From Simplicispira sp. 125 (GTDB lineage Bacteria; Pseudomonadota; Gammaproteobacteria; Burkholderiales; Burkholderiaceae_C): a DNA stretch of 64,000 bases. The translations under genes were made by a program, and so were the position numbers. This document shows positions 51,621 to 63,051 of this stretch, in pieces (position 1 is the first letter of the stretch; every line of letters begins with the position of its first letter). Below the pieces are notes generated by a model. The model was not told where the DNA came from, did no database searches, and saw only the letters and a list, made by a program, of their open reading frames with translations. Where the stretch lies: NCBI RefSeq assembly GCF_003096555.1, contig NZ_QEKM01000001.1, positions 1,736,001-1,800,000 on the forward strand, written 5' to 3'.

Positions 51621-53297
51621 ATGCCCCTGCCCCCCGCCCCCACCAGGCGCGCCGCCCTTCTCGCCCCCGAAGCCTATCTCGCCCCCGGCAGAGCGGCTGC
51701 AACGCCTCCCGTCGAGCGCAAAAGCACCCAGCGCAAGGCCGACGCCGCACCGCCACCCTCGACAGCGCCCGAGGCACACCCCACCCGGGGACGGCGTACC
51801 GCTCCGGCCCCAGCAGCACCTGCACCGCGGGTCGCAGCTGCCAGCGCATCACCGGTGCAAGCCCCCGCCACACCTCCTGCACGCAGCCGCAAGGCGCGCG
51901 GCACAGGGCCGGCCAAGCTGTTTGTGCTGGACACCAACGTGCTGCTGCACGACCCGACCAGCCTATTCCGCTTTGAGGAACACGACATCTATCTGCCGAT
52001 GATCGTTCTCGAAGAGTTGGATGCCCACAAGAAAGGCATGACCGAGGTTGCGCGCAACGGCCGCCAGGTCAGCCGCTCCCTCGACGCCCTGGCCGGTGCG
52101 CAGGGCGCCGACATGGGCAAGGGCCTCAAGCTCGACTCCACGGGCCAGCGCGCGGCCGGTGGCAGCCTGTTCTTCCAGACCTCCACGCTGGACTACCAAC
52201 TCCCTGCCAGCCTGCCCCAGGGCAAGGCCGACAACCAGATCCTGGGCGTCGTCGAGGCCCTGCGCAAACTGCACGCTCCGCGCGAAGTGGTGTTGGTGTC
52301 CAAGGACATCAACATGCGCGTCAAGGCACGCGCCCTGGGCCTGCCGGCCGAGGACTACCAGAACGATAAGGTGCTGGAAGACGGTGATCTGCTGTATTCC
52401 GGCTCGCTGCCGCTGCCACCCGACTTCTGGAGCCGCAATGGCAAGTCGGTGGAGAGCTGGCAGAGTGGCGCGCACACCTACTACCGCATCAGCGGTCCGA
52501 TCGTGCCGCACCTGATGATCAACCAGTTCGTTTACTTTGAAGCCCCGGGCGAGCCCAGCCTGTACGCCCGGGTGAGCGAAATCCGCGACAAGACTGCGGT
52601 ACTCAAGACCCTCAAGGACTACGGACACGCCAAGAACGCTGTCTGGGGCGTGACCACGCGCAACCGTGAGCAAAACTTTGCCATCAACCTGCTGATGGAC
52701 CCCGAGGTCGATTTGGTCACCCTGGCCGGCACGGCCGGTACCGGCAAGACGCTGATGGCGCTGGCCGCAGGCCTCACGCAGGTGCTGGACGACCGCCGCT
52801 ACACAGAGATCATCATGACCCGCGCCACTGTCAGCGTGGGCGAGGACATCGGCTTCCTGCCCGGCACCGAGGAGGAGAAGATGGGCCCCTGGATGGGTGC
52901 GCTCGACGACAACCTCGAATTTCTCGCCAAGGGCGATGGCGGCAACGCCGGTGAATGGGGGCGCGCTGCCACCAACGAGCTGATCCGCAGCCGCATCAAG
53001 ATCAAGAGCATGAACTTCATGCGCGGGCGCACGTTCATGAACAAGTACGTGATCATCGATGAGGCGCAAAACCTCACACCCAAGCAGATGAAAACGCTGA
53101 TCACGCGCGCCGGCCCGGGCACCAAGATCATCTGCATGGGCAACCTGGCACAGATCGACACGCCCTACCTCACCGAAGGATCGTCCGGCCTGACCTTTGC
53201 GGTGGACCGCTTCAAGGGCTGGCCGCACAGCGGCCACATCACCCTGGCACGCGGCGAACGCTCACGCCTGGCGGACTTTGCAAGCGAAGTGCTGTAA
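51621..53297 (+). CDS. phoH: PhoH-family protein with N-terminal PIN domain
   Basis: The 558-residue protein joins a PIN nuclease-like domain to a PhoH ATPase, a pairing linked to RNA processing in other bacteria. After a disordered Ala/Pro tail (residues 1-92), the PIN domain starts at KLFVLDTNVLLHDP and includes the acidic LEELDAHKKG. The ATPase has Walker A GTAGTGKTLMALAAG (about residue 372) and Walker B KYVIIDEAQNLTP. The tail is unusual in length. The upstream terminator makes it its own unit, perhaps with the AraC-type gene. Confidence 0.93.
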   Translation: MPLPPAPTRRAALLAPEAYLAPGRAAATPPVERKSTQRKADAAPPPSTAPEAHPTRGRRTAPAPAAPAPRVAAASASPVQAPATPPARSRKARGTGPAKLFVLDTNVLLHDPTSLFRFEEHDIYLPMIVLEELDAHKKGMTEVARNGRQVSRSLDALAGAQGADMGKGLKLDSTGQRAAGGSLFFQTSTLDYQLPASLPQGKADNQILGVVEALRKLHAPREVVLVSKDINMRVKARALGLPAEDYQNDKVLEDGDLLYSGSLPLPPDFWSRNGKSVESWQSGAHTYYRISGPIVPHLMINQFVYFEAPGEPSLYARVSEIRDKTAVLKTLKDYGHAKNAVWGVTTRNREQNFAINLLMDPEVDLVTLAGTAGTGKTLMALAAGLTQVLDDRRYTEIIMTRATVSVGEDIGFLPGTEEEKMGPWMGALDDNLEFLAKGDGGNAGEWGRAATNELIRSRIKIKSMNFMRGRTFMNKYVIIDEAQNLTPKQMKTLITRAGPGTKIICMGNLAQIDTPYLTEGSSGLTFAVDRFKGWPHSGHITLARGERSRLADFASEVL

Positions 53298-53357
53298 ACC
53301 CTGAGACCGATCATCCCACCCCTGCTTGGCACCTGGCAGCATACCTGTGCTGCACAG

Positions 53358-53990
53358 GTGCAAGAACAGGCCTGGATCCCGCCCGACGGCTGCCAGGACC
53401 TGGTGGGCATTGCCTTGCCCGGCGGCCCGGTGCAATGGCATGTATATGCCCTGTCGCCACAGGCCGAAACCATCGCCCTGCCTGCCGGGGCGCGTCTGTG
53501 CGGCTTCAGGCTGGCCCCCGGCACCCAGGTGGACACCGAAGCACTGCTGCAGCGCACGCACGCGCTGGACCTGGAACTGGACGATGGCCAGCAGGCCATG
53601 GCCCTGCTGGCCGACACCTGCACGCTGGATGCCAGGGTTGAAGAATCGCTGCAGGCACTGGCGCACGCACCCTCCGTCACCCAGGCGGCCCGCAGCCTGG
53701 GCGTGAGCCCGCGCACGCTGGAACGCCTGCTGCACCGGCATACCGCCCACCCGCCTGCATTCTGGCGCAGCCTGGCACGGGTGCGCCAGACGGCCCACTG
53801 CCTGGCTGCGCAGCTCCACTGGCCGCTGGCCGAAGTGGCCGCCCTGCACCACTGGGCCGACCAGCCCCACATGAACCTGGCGTTCAGGCACTGGCTGGGC
53901 TGCACACCCCGGCAGTTGCAGCACGACCCGCAGCGCCTGGGGCTGCTGCTGCAATCAGGTTACGGCGATCTGGGGCCGTTCACCCCATAG
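53358..53990 (+). CDS. AraC-family transcriptional regulator, start uncertain
   Basis: The 210-residue form from GTG 53358 has an N-terminal domain with the WIPPDGCQDLVG motif found in short AraC proteins, and a C-terminal pair of HTH motifs (VTQAARSLGVSPRTLERLL; PLAEVAALHHWADQPHMNLAFRHW in two pieces). The frame is open and looks homologous up to CTG 53301 (PIIPPLLGTWQHTC), 4 bases after phoH, so the real start may be that rare codon. The 3' end overlaps the VOC gene by 11 bases. Confidence 0.82.
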   Translation: MQEQAWIPPDGCQDLVGIALPGGPVQWHVYALSPQAETIALPAGARLCGFRLAPGTQVDTEALLQRTHALDLELDDGQQAMALLADTCTLDARVEESLQALAHAPSVTQAARSLGVSPRTLERLLHRHTAHPPAFWRSLARVRQTAHCLAAQLHWPLAEVAALHHWADQPHMNLAFRHWLGCTPRQLQHDPQRLGLLLQSGYGDLGPFTP

Positions 53991-54360
53991 GGGTGCACAG
54001 CTCCACCCAGAAGCCGTTGAGGTCCTGCACATAGGCCACGGTCTGGCCCCAGGGCATGTCCTGCGGGGCCTGCAAGGACTGTGCGCCATGTTCCAGCGCC
54101 TGCGCATAGGCAGCGGCCACGTCAGGGGTGACCAGCGCCACTTCAAAGCAGGGCTTGCGGGCATCGGGCAGCGCCACCGTCTTGCCCATTTGCGCCAGCA
54201 GGCCGTGCGAACAGAACGCGAGCGAGGTGCTGCCGGTCTCCAGCTCGCCCCAATCGCCGCTTTCGTGCACAAAGCGCGTGGCCAGGCCAAAGGCCTTGCC
54301 ATAAAAGGCCAGGGCAGCGCGCACATCCGGCACATAAAGAATCGTGTATCCCAAGCGCAT
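53980..54360 (-). CDS. VOC-family (glyoxalase-like) protein
   Basis: The 126-residue protein has two beta-alpha-beta-beta-beta modules of the vicinal oxygen chelate fold: MRLGYTILYVPDVRAALAFY at the start and AYVQDLNGFWVELCTP at the end, with possible metal ligands His/Glu in these strands. The substrate is unknown; relatives include glyoxalase I and resistance proteins. It overlaps the AraC-type gene tail to tail. Confidence 0.88.
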   Translation of the reverse strand: MRLGYTILYVPDVRAALAFYGKAFGLATRFVHESGDWGELETGSTSLAFCSHGLLAQMGKTVALPDARKPCFEVALVTPDVAAAYAQALEHGAQSLQAPQDMPWGQTVAYVQDLNGFWVELCTPMG

Positions 54361-54460
54361 GGTTCAACTCCTTTCAAGCAAAGCCGCCAGTGTGGACGCT
54401 GGGGCAGGCCCCGTCTTGGAAAAACCCGACACCGCCGCCATACCCATCGAACAGGCAAGG

Positions 54461-55870
54461 TCAGAAGTCGTCGCCAGACCCCAGCGCCAGGCTTTCGAAG
54501 CGCGTCTGCGATTTCTGGAAAAACAGCTTGACCGTCCCGGTGGGGCCGTTGCGCTGCTTACCGATGATGATCTCGGCGACATTGGGCTCTTTGCTGTCCT
54601 TGTTGTAGTAGTCATCGCGATAGATGAACATGATGATGTCCGCATCCTGCTCGATGGCGCCCGACTCACGCAAGTCGCTCATCATGGGGCGCTTGTCGGT
54701 GCGGGTCTCGACACTGCGGTTGAGCTGAGAAAGCGCAATCACCGGGCACTGCAACTCTTTGGCCAGCATCTTGAGGCCACGCGAGATTTCGCCCAGCTCG
54801 GTCGCGCGGTTCTCGCCCTGTGAACCCGCCGAGCCGCTCATCAGCTGCAAATAGTCCACCACGATCAGGCCCAGCTTGCCGCACTGGCGCGCCAGGCGCC
54901 GGGCGTTGGCGCGCAATTCGCTGGGGGTCAGGCCCGGGGTTTCGTCGATGTGCAGCGAAACATTGCGCAAACGCTCGATGGCCTCGGTAAGTCGCGGCCA
55001 TTCATCGTCGGTGAGCTTGCCGGTGCGCAAATGGCCTTGTTCGATACGGCCGATGGAACCCACGATACGCACCGCCAGTTGGGCGGCGCCCATTTCCATC
55101 GAGAAGATGGCGACCGGAAGACCCTCGTTCAGCGCCACATGCTCGGCAATGTTCACGGCAAACGCCGTCTTGCCCATGGACGGACGCGCTGCCAGCACCA
55201 CCATATCGCCCGCCTGCAGGCCCGAGGTCATGCGGTCCAGGTCAATAAACCCGGTGGGTACGCCGGTGATGTCGTTGGGGTTGTCCGCCATCTCCTGCAC
55301 GCGGTCGAGCAGGTTGACCACCAGGGTATCCATGCCCTGAAAGCCCTGCTTCATGCGCGAGCCTTCTTCACCGATGTTGAAGATTTTTTGCTCGGCCTCG
55401 TCCAGGATTTTGTCTACAGGCCGACCTTGGGTGTTGAAAGCGTTGGTGGCAATTTCATCGCTGGCAGTGACGAGCTTCCTCAGGATGGCGCGCTCGCGCA
55501 CGATCTCGGCGTAGCGCCGGATGTTGCTGGCACTGGGAACATACTGCGCCAGAGAATTCAGATAGACCAGTCCGCCAATTTCCTCGGATTTTCCCAGGCC
55601 TTGCAGCTTCTCGTAAACAGTAATCACATCGGCCGGCTTGCTGGCATTGACCAGTCCCGCAATGGCCGTGTAGATCATCTGGTGTTCGTGCCGGTAAAAG
55701 TCGCTCTCGACCAGCAAGTCCCCCACCCGGTCCCAGGCATGGTTGTCGAGCAGCAGGCCACCCAGCACGCTCGATTCGGCCTCGATAGAGTGCGGCGGCA
55801 CGCGCAGTTGCGCGATCTGCCGGTCATAGGGGACGAACCCGTCGTCCACGGGCTGGGGTACATCAAACAT
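54461..55870 (-). CDS. dnaB: Replicative DNA helicase DnaB
   Basis: DnaB unwinds DNA ahead of the replication fork. The 469-residue protein has the N-terminal helical collar (about 25-125; PHSIEAESSVLGGLLLD) and the RecA-like domain with Walker A AARPSMGKTAFAVNIAEH (about residue 215) and IDETPGLTPSELRANAR. No intein interrupts it. ATG 55870 is the homologous start. It follows rplI on the same strand after a terminator, the usual betaproteobacterial order. Confidence 0.97.
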   Translation of the reverse strand: MFDVPQPVDDGFVPYDRQIAQLRVPPHSIEAESSVLGGLLLDNHAWDRVGDLLVESDFYRHEHQMIYTAIAGLVNASKPADVITVYEKLQGLGKSEEIGGLVYLNSLAQYVPSASNIRRYAEIVRERAILRKLVTASDEIATNAFNTQGRPVDKILDEAEQKIFNIGEEGSRMKQGFQGMDTLVVNLLDRVQEMADNPNDITGVPTGFIDLDRMTSGLQAGDMVVLAARPSMGKTAFAVNIAEHVALNEGLPVAIFSMEMGAAQLAVRIVGSIGRIEQGHLRTGKLTDDEWPRLTEAIERLRNVSLHIDETPGLTPSELRANARRLARQCGKLGLIVVDYLQLMSGSAGSQGENRATELGEISRGLKMLAKELQCPVIALSQLNRSVETRTDKRPMMSDLRESGAIEQDADIIMFIYRDDYYNKDSKEPNVAEIIIGKQRNGPTGTVKLFFQKSQTRFESLALGSGDDF

Positions 55871-55943
55871 GGGGTTCCTTGGGCAAGCCTTTGATCGTAT
55901 CAATGGCGGTCGCTGGCGTCATTGCACAAGCCTGTGCGCAGCC

Positions 55944-55952
55944 TGTGGAAAA
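55944..55952 (-). promoter_or_regulatory. DnaA-box-like site upstream of dnaB
   Basis: TTTTCCACA on the minus strand differs from the DnaA box TTATCCACA in one base. It is 74 bases before the dnaB start. The next bases on the plus strand, GCACTGGACAA, also occur exactly at 8-18 next to the DnaA-box repeats. Confidence 0.4.
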
Positions 55953-56011
55953 GCACTGGACAAAGCGTGCACAGCGGGTGCATGACCAGCGGCGTGCAGC
56001 ACCAGAAAAAC

Positions 56012-56035
56012 AAAAACCGCCCGGAGGCGGTTTTT
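56012..56035 (-). terminator. Intrinsic terminator after rplI
   Basis: AAAAACCGCC-CGGA-GGCGGTTTTT is a symmetric stem with A and T runs, 20 bases after the rplI stop on the minus strand. It separates the ribosomal operon from dnaB. Confidence 0.88.
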
Positions 56036-56054
56036 GCAGAGGCGCAGTGCGCGA

Positions 56055-56507
56055 TCAGGCAGTTTCGCCGTAGACCGAAACGGTCACGTCCACCACCACA
56101 TCGGTGTGCAGAGACACGCTCACGGTGTTGTCGCCAATGGTCTTGATGGGGCCGTTGGGCAGACGAATCTGCGACTTCAGCACCTTGTGGCCTTGCTTGT
56201 TCAGCTCTTCGGCGATGTCGCCGTTGGTGACCGAACCGAACAGGCGACCGTCCACACCGGCTTTTTGCGTCAGCTTGAAGACCTTGCCGACGAGCTTTTC
56301 ACCGTCAGCCTGCGAAGCGGCCAGCTTTTCAGCAGCGGCTTTTTCCAGTTCGGCGCGCTTGGCTTCGAACTCGGCCTTGGCGGCGATGGTGGCGCGGCGC
56401 GCACGGCCCGAAGGGATCAGGAAGTTGCGGGCGTAACCGTCTTTGACCTTGACGAGATCGCCGAGGTTACCGAGGTTCACAACCTTGTCGAGCAGAATGA
56501 TTTGCAT
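56055..56507 (-). CDS. rplI: 50S ribosomal protein L9
   Basis: L9 binds 23S rRNA and extends from the ribosome with a long central helix. The 150-residue protein shows the N-terminal [28 protein letters not shown] (in two parts), the connecting helix ([20 protein letters not shown]) and the C-terminal domain. Last gene of rpsF-priB-rpsR-rplI; it ends before a terminator. Confidence 0.98.
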   Translation of the reverse strand: MQIILLDKVVNLGNLGDLVKVKDGYARNFLIPSGRARRATIAAKAEFEAKRAELEKAAAEKLAASQADGEKLVGKVFKLTQKAGVDGRLFGSVTNGDIAEELNKQGHKVLKSQIRLPNGPIKTIGDNTVSVSLHTDVVVDVTVSVYGETA

Positions 56508-56519
56508 GGGTTGTGCTCC

Positions 56520-56801
56520 TTAGATCTTGTGCTGGTCGCTGTACGGCACCAGGGCCAGGAAGCGGGCACGCTTGATGGCGGTGTTGAGCTGGCGCTGGAA
56601 GATGGCGCGCGTGCCGGTCAGGCGCGCGGGGATGATCTTGCCGTTTTCGGCGATGAAATCGCGCAGGGTATCAACGTCCTTGTAGTCGATTTCTTCGACG
56701 CCCGTGACGGTGAAGCGGCAAAAGCGCTTGCGCTTGAACAGCAGCGATTGGGTGTTGCGCTTGGGGCGCTTGTCTTTGTTGAATTTCTTGAACGTGGCCA
56801 T
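56520..56801 (-). CDS. rpsR: 30S ribosomal protein S18
   Basis: S18 binds with S6 to the platform of the small subunit. The 93-residue protein has [20 protein letters not shown] and [19 protein letters not shown], with the single conserved cysteine present (no zinc cluster needed). It lies 12 bases before rplI and 17 bases after priB. Confidence 0.98.
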   Translation of the reverse strand: MATFKKFNKDKRPKRNTQSLLFKRKRFCRFTVTGVEEIDYKDVDTLRDFIAENGKIIPARLTGTRAIFQRQLNTAIKRARFLALVPYSDQHKI

Positions 56802-56818
56802 TGCGGACCTCTCGAAAA

Positions 56819-57109
56819 TTAATCTTGTTGAATATCCTGGACGTGGAGCACTGGATGCTTGCCGTTACGCGGCGTGGCCAGAAAACCGGTAAAGCGCCAG
56901 AGGCTGCCGATAGGCTGGCGGGCTAACCGCTCTGCCATGGCGCCAAAAGCCACCGCTTTCATGACCGCATTCACCTCGCGCATCTGACCGGCTTCTTGCT
57001 GCTTTGAGCTGTGCTCAAGGCGCAGTTCGATGGCGGGCACACCGGCAGGCGTGAATCGCAGGGCCTGGGCCTCGGCGATGCATGCCTTGATCGCTACGTG
57101 GTTCTCCAC
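56819..57109 (-). CDS. priB: Primosomal replication protein PriB (protein N)
   Basis: PriB is a single-stranded-DNA-binding OB-fold protein that helps restart replication with PriA. The 96-residue form starts at GTG 57109 ([19 protein letters not shown]), fitting the family length. The segments [16 protein letters not shown] and [21 protein letters not shown] match the OB fold. The start is not certain: AAGGGGA touches the GTG with no spacing, and an ATG at 57190 would overlap rpsF by 62 bases. Confidence 0.9.
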   Translation of the reverse strand: MENHVAIKACIAEAQALRFTPAGVPAIELRLEHSSKQQEAGQMREVNAVMKAVAFGAMAERLARQPIGSLWRFTGFLATPRNGKHPVLHVQDIQQD

Positions 57110-57128
57110 TCCCCTTGAAAGCGTGGGC

Positions 57129-57506
57129 TCAGCGCTCGTTGGCAGCGGCGTATTCGGCCTGGCTGACCTTGCGGGCTTCTTCGCGCTCAACGGTCTTCAT
57201 CATCGAGGAAGGACCCGTATCGGCCTTCTTCTTCTGAACCGTCAGGTGGCGCAGCACGGCGTCGTTGAACTTGAAGGCATGCTCCAGTTCAGCCATCACG
57301 GCCTGGTCGGCTTCGATGTTCACGCACAGGTAGTGGGCCTTGGCCAACTTGTTGATCAGGTACGCCAGTTGACGGCGGCCCCAGTCTTCCACGCGGTGCA
57401 CCTTGCCACCGCCAGCGGTGATCATGCCCTTGTAGCGCTCGAGCATGGCAGGAACCTGCTCGCTTTGATCCGGGTGGATCAACAGAATGATTTCGTAATG
57501 ACGCAT
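57129..57506 (-). CDS. rpsF: 30S ribosomal protein S6
   Basis: S6 pairs with S18 on the small subunit. The 125-residue protein has [19 protein letters not shown], the [21 protein letters not shown] segment split over two strands, and an acidic/basic C-terminal tail. AGAAGGAG lies 6 bases before ATG 57506 and decides the start against a longer frame. First gene of the ribosomal operon, divergent from grpE across 235 bases. Confidence 0.98.
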   Translation of the reverse strand: MRHYEIILLIHPDQSEQVPAMLERYKGMITAGGGKVHRVEDWGRRQLAYLINKLAKAHYLCVNIEADQAVMAELEHAFKFNDAVLRHLTVQKKKADTGPSSMMKTVEREEARKVSQAEYAAANER

Positions 57507-57669
57507 GCATACTCCTTCTGGATTAGAACCACCCGCTGCGTCTGTAGCAGTGTGGTAAGGCAAAGCCAGGCATTATAGCCCGATGTGCCGCTTCGGTACA
57601 CTGGCGGCCTCCTGCAGAGCCTTCTGCGGATGGAAAAAGGTGCATGCGGCGCCTTTTTCTGCCCTGCGC

Positions 57670-57697
57670 CTTGAAATACAGGGCCCTGCCCCTAAAT
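57670..57697 (+). promoter_or_regulatory. Sigma-32 heat-shock promoter of grpE
   Basis: CTTGAAA (57670-57676), a 12-base spacer and CCCCTAAAT (57689-57697) are a near-perfect sigma-32 promoter, 45 bases before the grpE start. Transcription would continue into dnaK and dnaJ. Confidence 0.85.
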
Positions 57698-57741
57698 GTG
57701 GCAGGCAATCACTGACCCTTCACAGCTTCAGAACCATCGAC

Positions 57742-58293
57742 ATGTCCGAAAACAATCCTTCTGCTCCCGATAACGGCACCCTGGCCCCCGAAGAAATGGA
57801 AGCCGCAATGGCAGCCCACGCCTCCGACGAGATGAGCCGCCTGCAGAATGAACTGGCCGATCTCAAAGCCAAAAGTGCCGATCTGGCCGACCAGTTCCTG
57901 CGCGCCAAGGCCGAGGCGGAGAACGCCCGCCGCCGTGCCGAAGACGAGGTTTCCAAGGCGCGCAAATTCGGCGTCGAGAGTTTTGCAGAGGGCCTGCTGC
58001 CCGTCTGCGACAGCCTGGAAGCCGCACTGGCCATCCAGAACGCCACGGCCGAACAACTGCTCGAAGGCTCGGGCGCCACGCTGCGCCAGTTGCTGGCGGC
58101 ACTGGAGCGCAACAAGGTCCTGCCGATCAGCCCTGCAACAGGCGAAAAATTCGACCCCCACTTTCACCAGGCGATCAGCGTGGTGCCTGCGGCCCAAGAG
58201 GCCAACACCGTGGTGAGCGTGCTGCAAAAAGGCTATGCCATTGCCGAACGTATTCTGCGCCCGGCATTGGTCACGGTCGCCGGGCCCCAATAA
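57742..58293 (+). CDS. grpE: Nucleotide exchange factor GrpE
   Basis: GrpE releases ADP from DnaK. The 183-residue protein has an acidic N-terminal tail, the long dimer coiled coil (about 35-95, with [20 protein letters not shown]), and the beta domain ([35 protein letters not shown]). It begins the heat-shock series grpE-dnaK-dnaJ under the sigma-32-like promoter. Confidence 0.97.
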   Translation: MSENNPSAPDNGTLAPEEMEAAMAAHASDEMSRLQNELADLKAKSADLADQFLRAKAEAENARRRAEDEVSKARKFGVESFAEGLLPVCDSLEAALAIQNATAEQLLEGSGATLRQLLAALERNKVLPISPATGEKFDPHFHQAISVVPAAQEANTVVSVLQKGYAIAERILRPALVTVAGPQ

Positions 58294-58305
58294 AAAATGC
58301 ACCTG

Positions 58306-58353
58306 CCCGGCTTGAAGCCGGGGAAGTTATCCACAAGTTACGAGTTATCCAAA
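58306..58353. promoter_or_regulatory. Hairpin and two DnaA boxes upstream of dnaK
   Basis: In the 85-bp gap between grpE and dnaK there is a hairpin CCCGGC-TTGAA-GCCGGG (58306-58322), then a perfect DnaA box TTATCCACA (58327-58335) and a second box TTATCCAAA (58345-58353, one mismatch), 18 bases apart on the same strand. No sigma-32 promoter is seen here. Confidence 0.6.
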
Positions 58354-58378
58354 CCTTTAAGACATCGCGGAGAAGAAC

Positions 58379-60322
<1,944 letters not shown>

Positions 60323-60411
60323 AGAGCAGCGGTTGCTGACCCAAGCCGCCGCGCCAGGCCCCGCCCAGGGTGCCTGCGCGGCGTTCCTGTTCCAACCGGG
60401 CACATCTACTC

Positions 60412-61554
60412 ATGTCTAAAAGAGACTTTTACGAAGTCCTCGGCGTTCCCAAGAACGCTTCCGAGGACGAGATCAAGAAGGCCTATCGCAAGCTGGCGAT
60501 GAAGCACCACCCCGACCGCAACCAGGGTGATGCGGGCAAGGCTGCGGAAGACAAGTTCAAAGAGGCCAAAGAAGCCTACGAGATGCTGTCTGATGCGCAA
60601 AAGCGCGCCGCCTACGACCAGTACGGCCATGCCGGGGTCGACCCCAACATGCGCGGCCCGGGCGGGCCGGGAGCCGAGGGTTTTGGCGGTTTTGCCGAAG
60701 CCTTTGGCGACATTTTTGGCGACATGTTCGGCCAGAGCGGCGGCCGCGGCCGCGGCGGCGCTGGCCGGGTCTACCGCGGCAGCGACCTGAGCTACGCCAT
60801 GGAAGTCACGCTCGAAGAAGCCGCCCGTGGCAAGGACGCGCAAATCCGCATCCCCTCATGGGACGCCTGTGAAACCTGCCATGGCAGCGGCGCCAAACCC
60901 GGCACCAGCGCCAAGACCTGCGGCACCTGCCAAGGGGCAGGCACGGTGCAAATGCGCCAGGGCTTTTTCAGCGTACAACAAACCTGCCCGCACTGCCGCG
61001 GGACAGGCAAGATCATTCCCGAACCCTGCACCACCTGCCAGGGCCAGGGCAAGCTGAAAAAGCAGAAGACGCTGGAGGTGAAGATTCCCGGCGGCATCGA
61101 CGACGGCATGCGCATCCGCAGCACCGGCAATGGCGAGCCTGGCACCAATGGCGGGCCGCCCGGCGACCTGTACATCGAGATCCGCATCAAGAAGCACGAC
61201 ATCTTCGAGCGCGACGGCGACGACCTGCACTGCCAGGTGCCCGTGAGCTTCATCACGGCGGCATTGGGCGGTGAGATCGAGGTACCCACGCTCGCGGGCA
61301 AGGCCGCCATCGACATCCCCGAAGGCACCCAGGCCGGCAAGCAGTTCCGCCTGCGCGGCAAGGGCATCAAGGGCGTGCGCTCCAGCTATCCCGGCGACCT
61401 GTACTGCCATATCGCCGTAGAAACCCCGGTCAAGCTCACCGAGCACCAGCGCAAGCTGCTGCGCGAGCTGGAAGATTCGCTGAAAAAAGGCGGCGGACGC
61501 CACTCGCCCAGCGGCGAGAGCTGGACGGACAAACTCAAGAGCTTCTTCAGTTGA
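60412..61554 (+). CDS. dnaJ: Co-chaperone DnaJ (Hsp40)
   Basis: DnaJ delivers clients to DnaK and stimulates its ATPase. The 380-residue protein has the J domain with the HPD motif ([11 protein letters not shown], about residue 33), a Gly-rich linker, four zinc-binding CxxCxGxG repeats ([32 protein letters not shown]), and the C-terminal beta domains. ATG 60412 is the homologous start. It is 89 bases after dnaK. Confidence 0.98.
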   Translation: MSKRDFYEVLGVPKNASEDEIKKAYRKLAMKHHPDRNQGDAGKAAEDKFKEAKEAYEMLSDAQKRAAYDQYGHAGVDPNMRGPGGPGAEGFGGFAEAFGDIFGDMFGQSGGRGRGGAGRVYRGSDLSYAMEVTLEEAARGKDAQIRIPSWDACETCHGSGAKPGTSAKTCGTCQGAGTVQMRQGFFSVQQTCPHCRGTGKIIPEPCTTCQGQGKLKKQKTLEVKIPGGIDDGMRIRSTGNGEPGTNGGPPGDLYIEIRIKKHDIFERDGDDLHCQVPVSFITAALGGEIEVPTLAGKAAIDIPEGTQAGKQFRLRGKGIKGVRSSYPGDLYCHIAVETPVKLTEHQRKLLRELEDSLKKGGGRHSPSGESWTDKLKSFFS

Positions 61555-61572
61555 CCGCTGTTTCTGCAAAAG

Positions 61573-61606
61573 ACCGCCTGCGGCCGCCGCGCCCAGGCGG
61601 TTTTTT
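61573..61606 (+). terminator. Intrinsic terminator after dnaJ
   Basis: ACCGCCTG and CAGGCGGT pair around a GC-rich loop of 12 bases, followed by TTTTTT (61600-61605), about 20 bases after the dnaJ stop. It closes the grpE-dnaK-dnaJ transcript. Confidence 0.85.
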
Positions 61607-61672
61607 CATGTCCAAAACGAGGCGTTGAAGTACCTCTCCCAAGGTTACCATGGCCTCAGGAGATCCATCACC

Positions 61673-63037
61673 ATGACCGTCAGCATCACCTTCCTCGGGG
61701 GCACAGGCACCGTTACCGGCTCCAAATACCTTGTGCGGCACAAAGGGCACTGCATGTTGCTCGACTGCGGCCTGTTCCAGGGCTACAAGCTGCTGCGCCT
61801 GCGCAACTGGCAGCCCCTGCCGGTCACGCCCCACCAGATCGATGCTGTGGTGCTGACACACGCGCACCTGGACCACAGCGGCTACCTGCCCCTGTTGGCC
61901 AAGGACGGCTACACCAAGCCCATCCATTGCACGCCCGGCACGCGCGACCTGTGCGCCATCCTGCTGCCCGACAGCGGCCATTTGCAGGAAGAAGACGCCG
62001 CCTACCTCAACCGCCACCAGCTGTCCAAACATACCCCGGCGCTGCCGCTCTACACCCGCCAGGACGCGCTGCACTGCCTGAAGCAGTTGCGCACGCACGC
62101 CTTTCATAAAAGTTTCGAGCCGATTCCGGGCTGGCGCGTCACCTTCAGCCACGCCGGGCACATCCTGGGCGCAGCCAGCGTGCTGCTGGAAGTGGGCGGG
62201 CGCCGCATCCTGTTCTCGGGCGACATCGGGCGCCCCGACGACCTGCTGATGAACCCACCCGAGGCGCCGCCCCAGGCCGATACCGTACTGGTCGAATCCA
62301 CCTACGGCGACCGCCAGCACCCGCACGAAGACATGCTGCAAGAGCTGCGCCCCGCCCTGCAGCGCCTGGTCGCGCGCAGCGGCGTCGCCGTGGTGCCCGT
62401 GTTTGCCGTGGGCCGCGCGCAGTCGGTGCTGCACGCCATCCATCGGCTCAAGGTGGAAGGCGCCCTCCCCAAATCGCTGCCGGTGTTTCTGGACAGCCCC
62501 ATGGCCGTCAGCACCACCGGGCTGTTCGAGCGCTTTCCGGTCGAGCACCGGCTGACCGATAAAGAAGTGCACGCCCTCTCGCACAGCGCCACCATGGTGC
62601 AGACCACCGACGAATCCAAGGCCCTGGCGCACCACCATGGGCCCATGGTGATTTTGTCGGCCAGCGGCATGGCCACGGGCGGCCGCGTGCTGCACCACCT
62701 GGCGCGGCACGCTGGCGACCGCCGTAACATGGTCATCATCACCGGCCACCAAGCACCCGGCACACGCGGCGCCCGCATTGCCAGCGGTGAAAAGAGCATC
62801 CGCATCTACGGCCAGGAAGTGGAGATACACGCCGAGGTGGTGCAACTGACCAGCGCATCCGCCCATGCCGACGCCAACCAGACCCTGGCCTGGCTGCGCA
62901 GCATGGAACAAGCGCCCCAGCAGGTCTTTGTGGTGCACGGCGAAATGCAGGCCGCCGACATGCTGCGCCAGCGCATTGCACACGAACTGCGCTGGCACGC
63001 CACCGTGCCGGAACACGGCAGCACACTCAACGTATAA
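61673..63037 (+). CDS. Metallo-beta-lactamase/beta-CASP ribonuclease-like protein
   Basis: The 454-residue protein has the MBL nuclease motif THAHLDHSG (about residue 61) binding two zincs, then SGDIGRPDD, VESTYGDR and the beta-CASP signatures VVPVFAVGRAQ and SASGMATGGRVLHHL, ending in a VHGEMQAADMLR motif. Members are RNA exo/endonucleases related to RNase J and CPSF73. ATG 61673 with AGGAGAT upstream is chosen over the frame start at 61625. Element A follows 14 bases after the stop. Confidence 0.9.
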   Translation: MTVSITFLGGTGTVTGSKYLVRHKGHCMLLDCGLFQGYKLLRLRNWQPLPVTPHQIDAVVLTHAHLDHSGYLPLLAKDGYTKPIHCTPGTRDLCAILLPDSGHLQEEDAAYLNRHQLSKHTPALPLYTRQDALHCLKQLRTHAFHKSFEPIPGWRVTFSHAGHILGAASVLLEVGGRRILFSGDIGRPDDLLMNPPEAPPQADTVLVESTYGDRQHPHEDMLQELRPALQRLVARSGVAVVPVFAVGRAQSVLHAIHRLKVEGALPKSLPVFLDSPMAVSTTGLFERFPVEHRLTDKEVHALSHSATMVQTTDESKALAHHHGPMVILSASGMATGGRVLHHLARHAGDRRNMVIITGHQAPGTRGARIASGEKSIRIYGQEVEIHAEVVQLTSASAHADANQTLAWLRSMEQAPQQVFVVHGEMQAADMLRQRIAHELRWHATVPEHGSTLNV

Positions 63038-63051
63038 GGTGAGGCAAGCGG

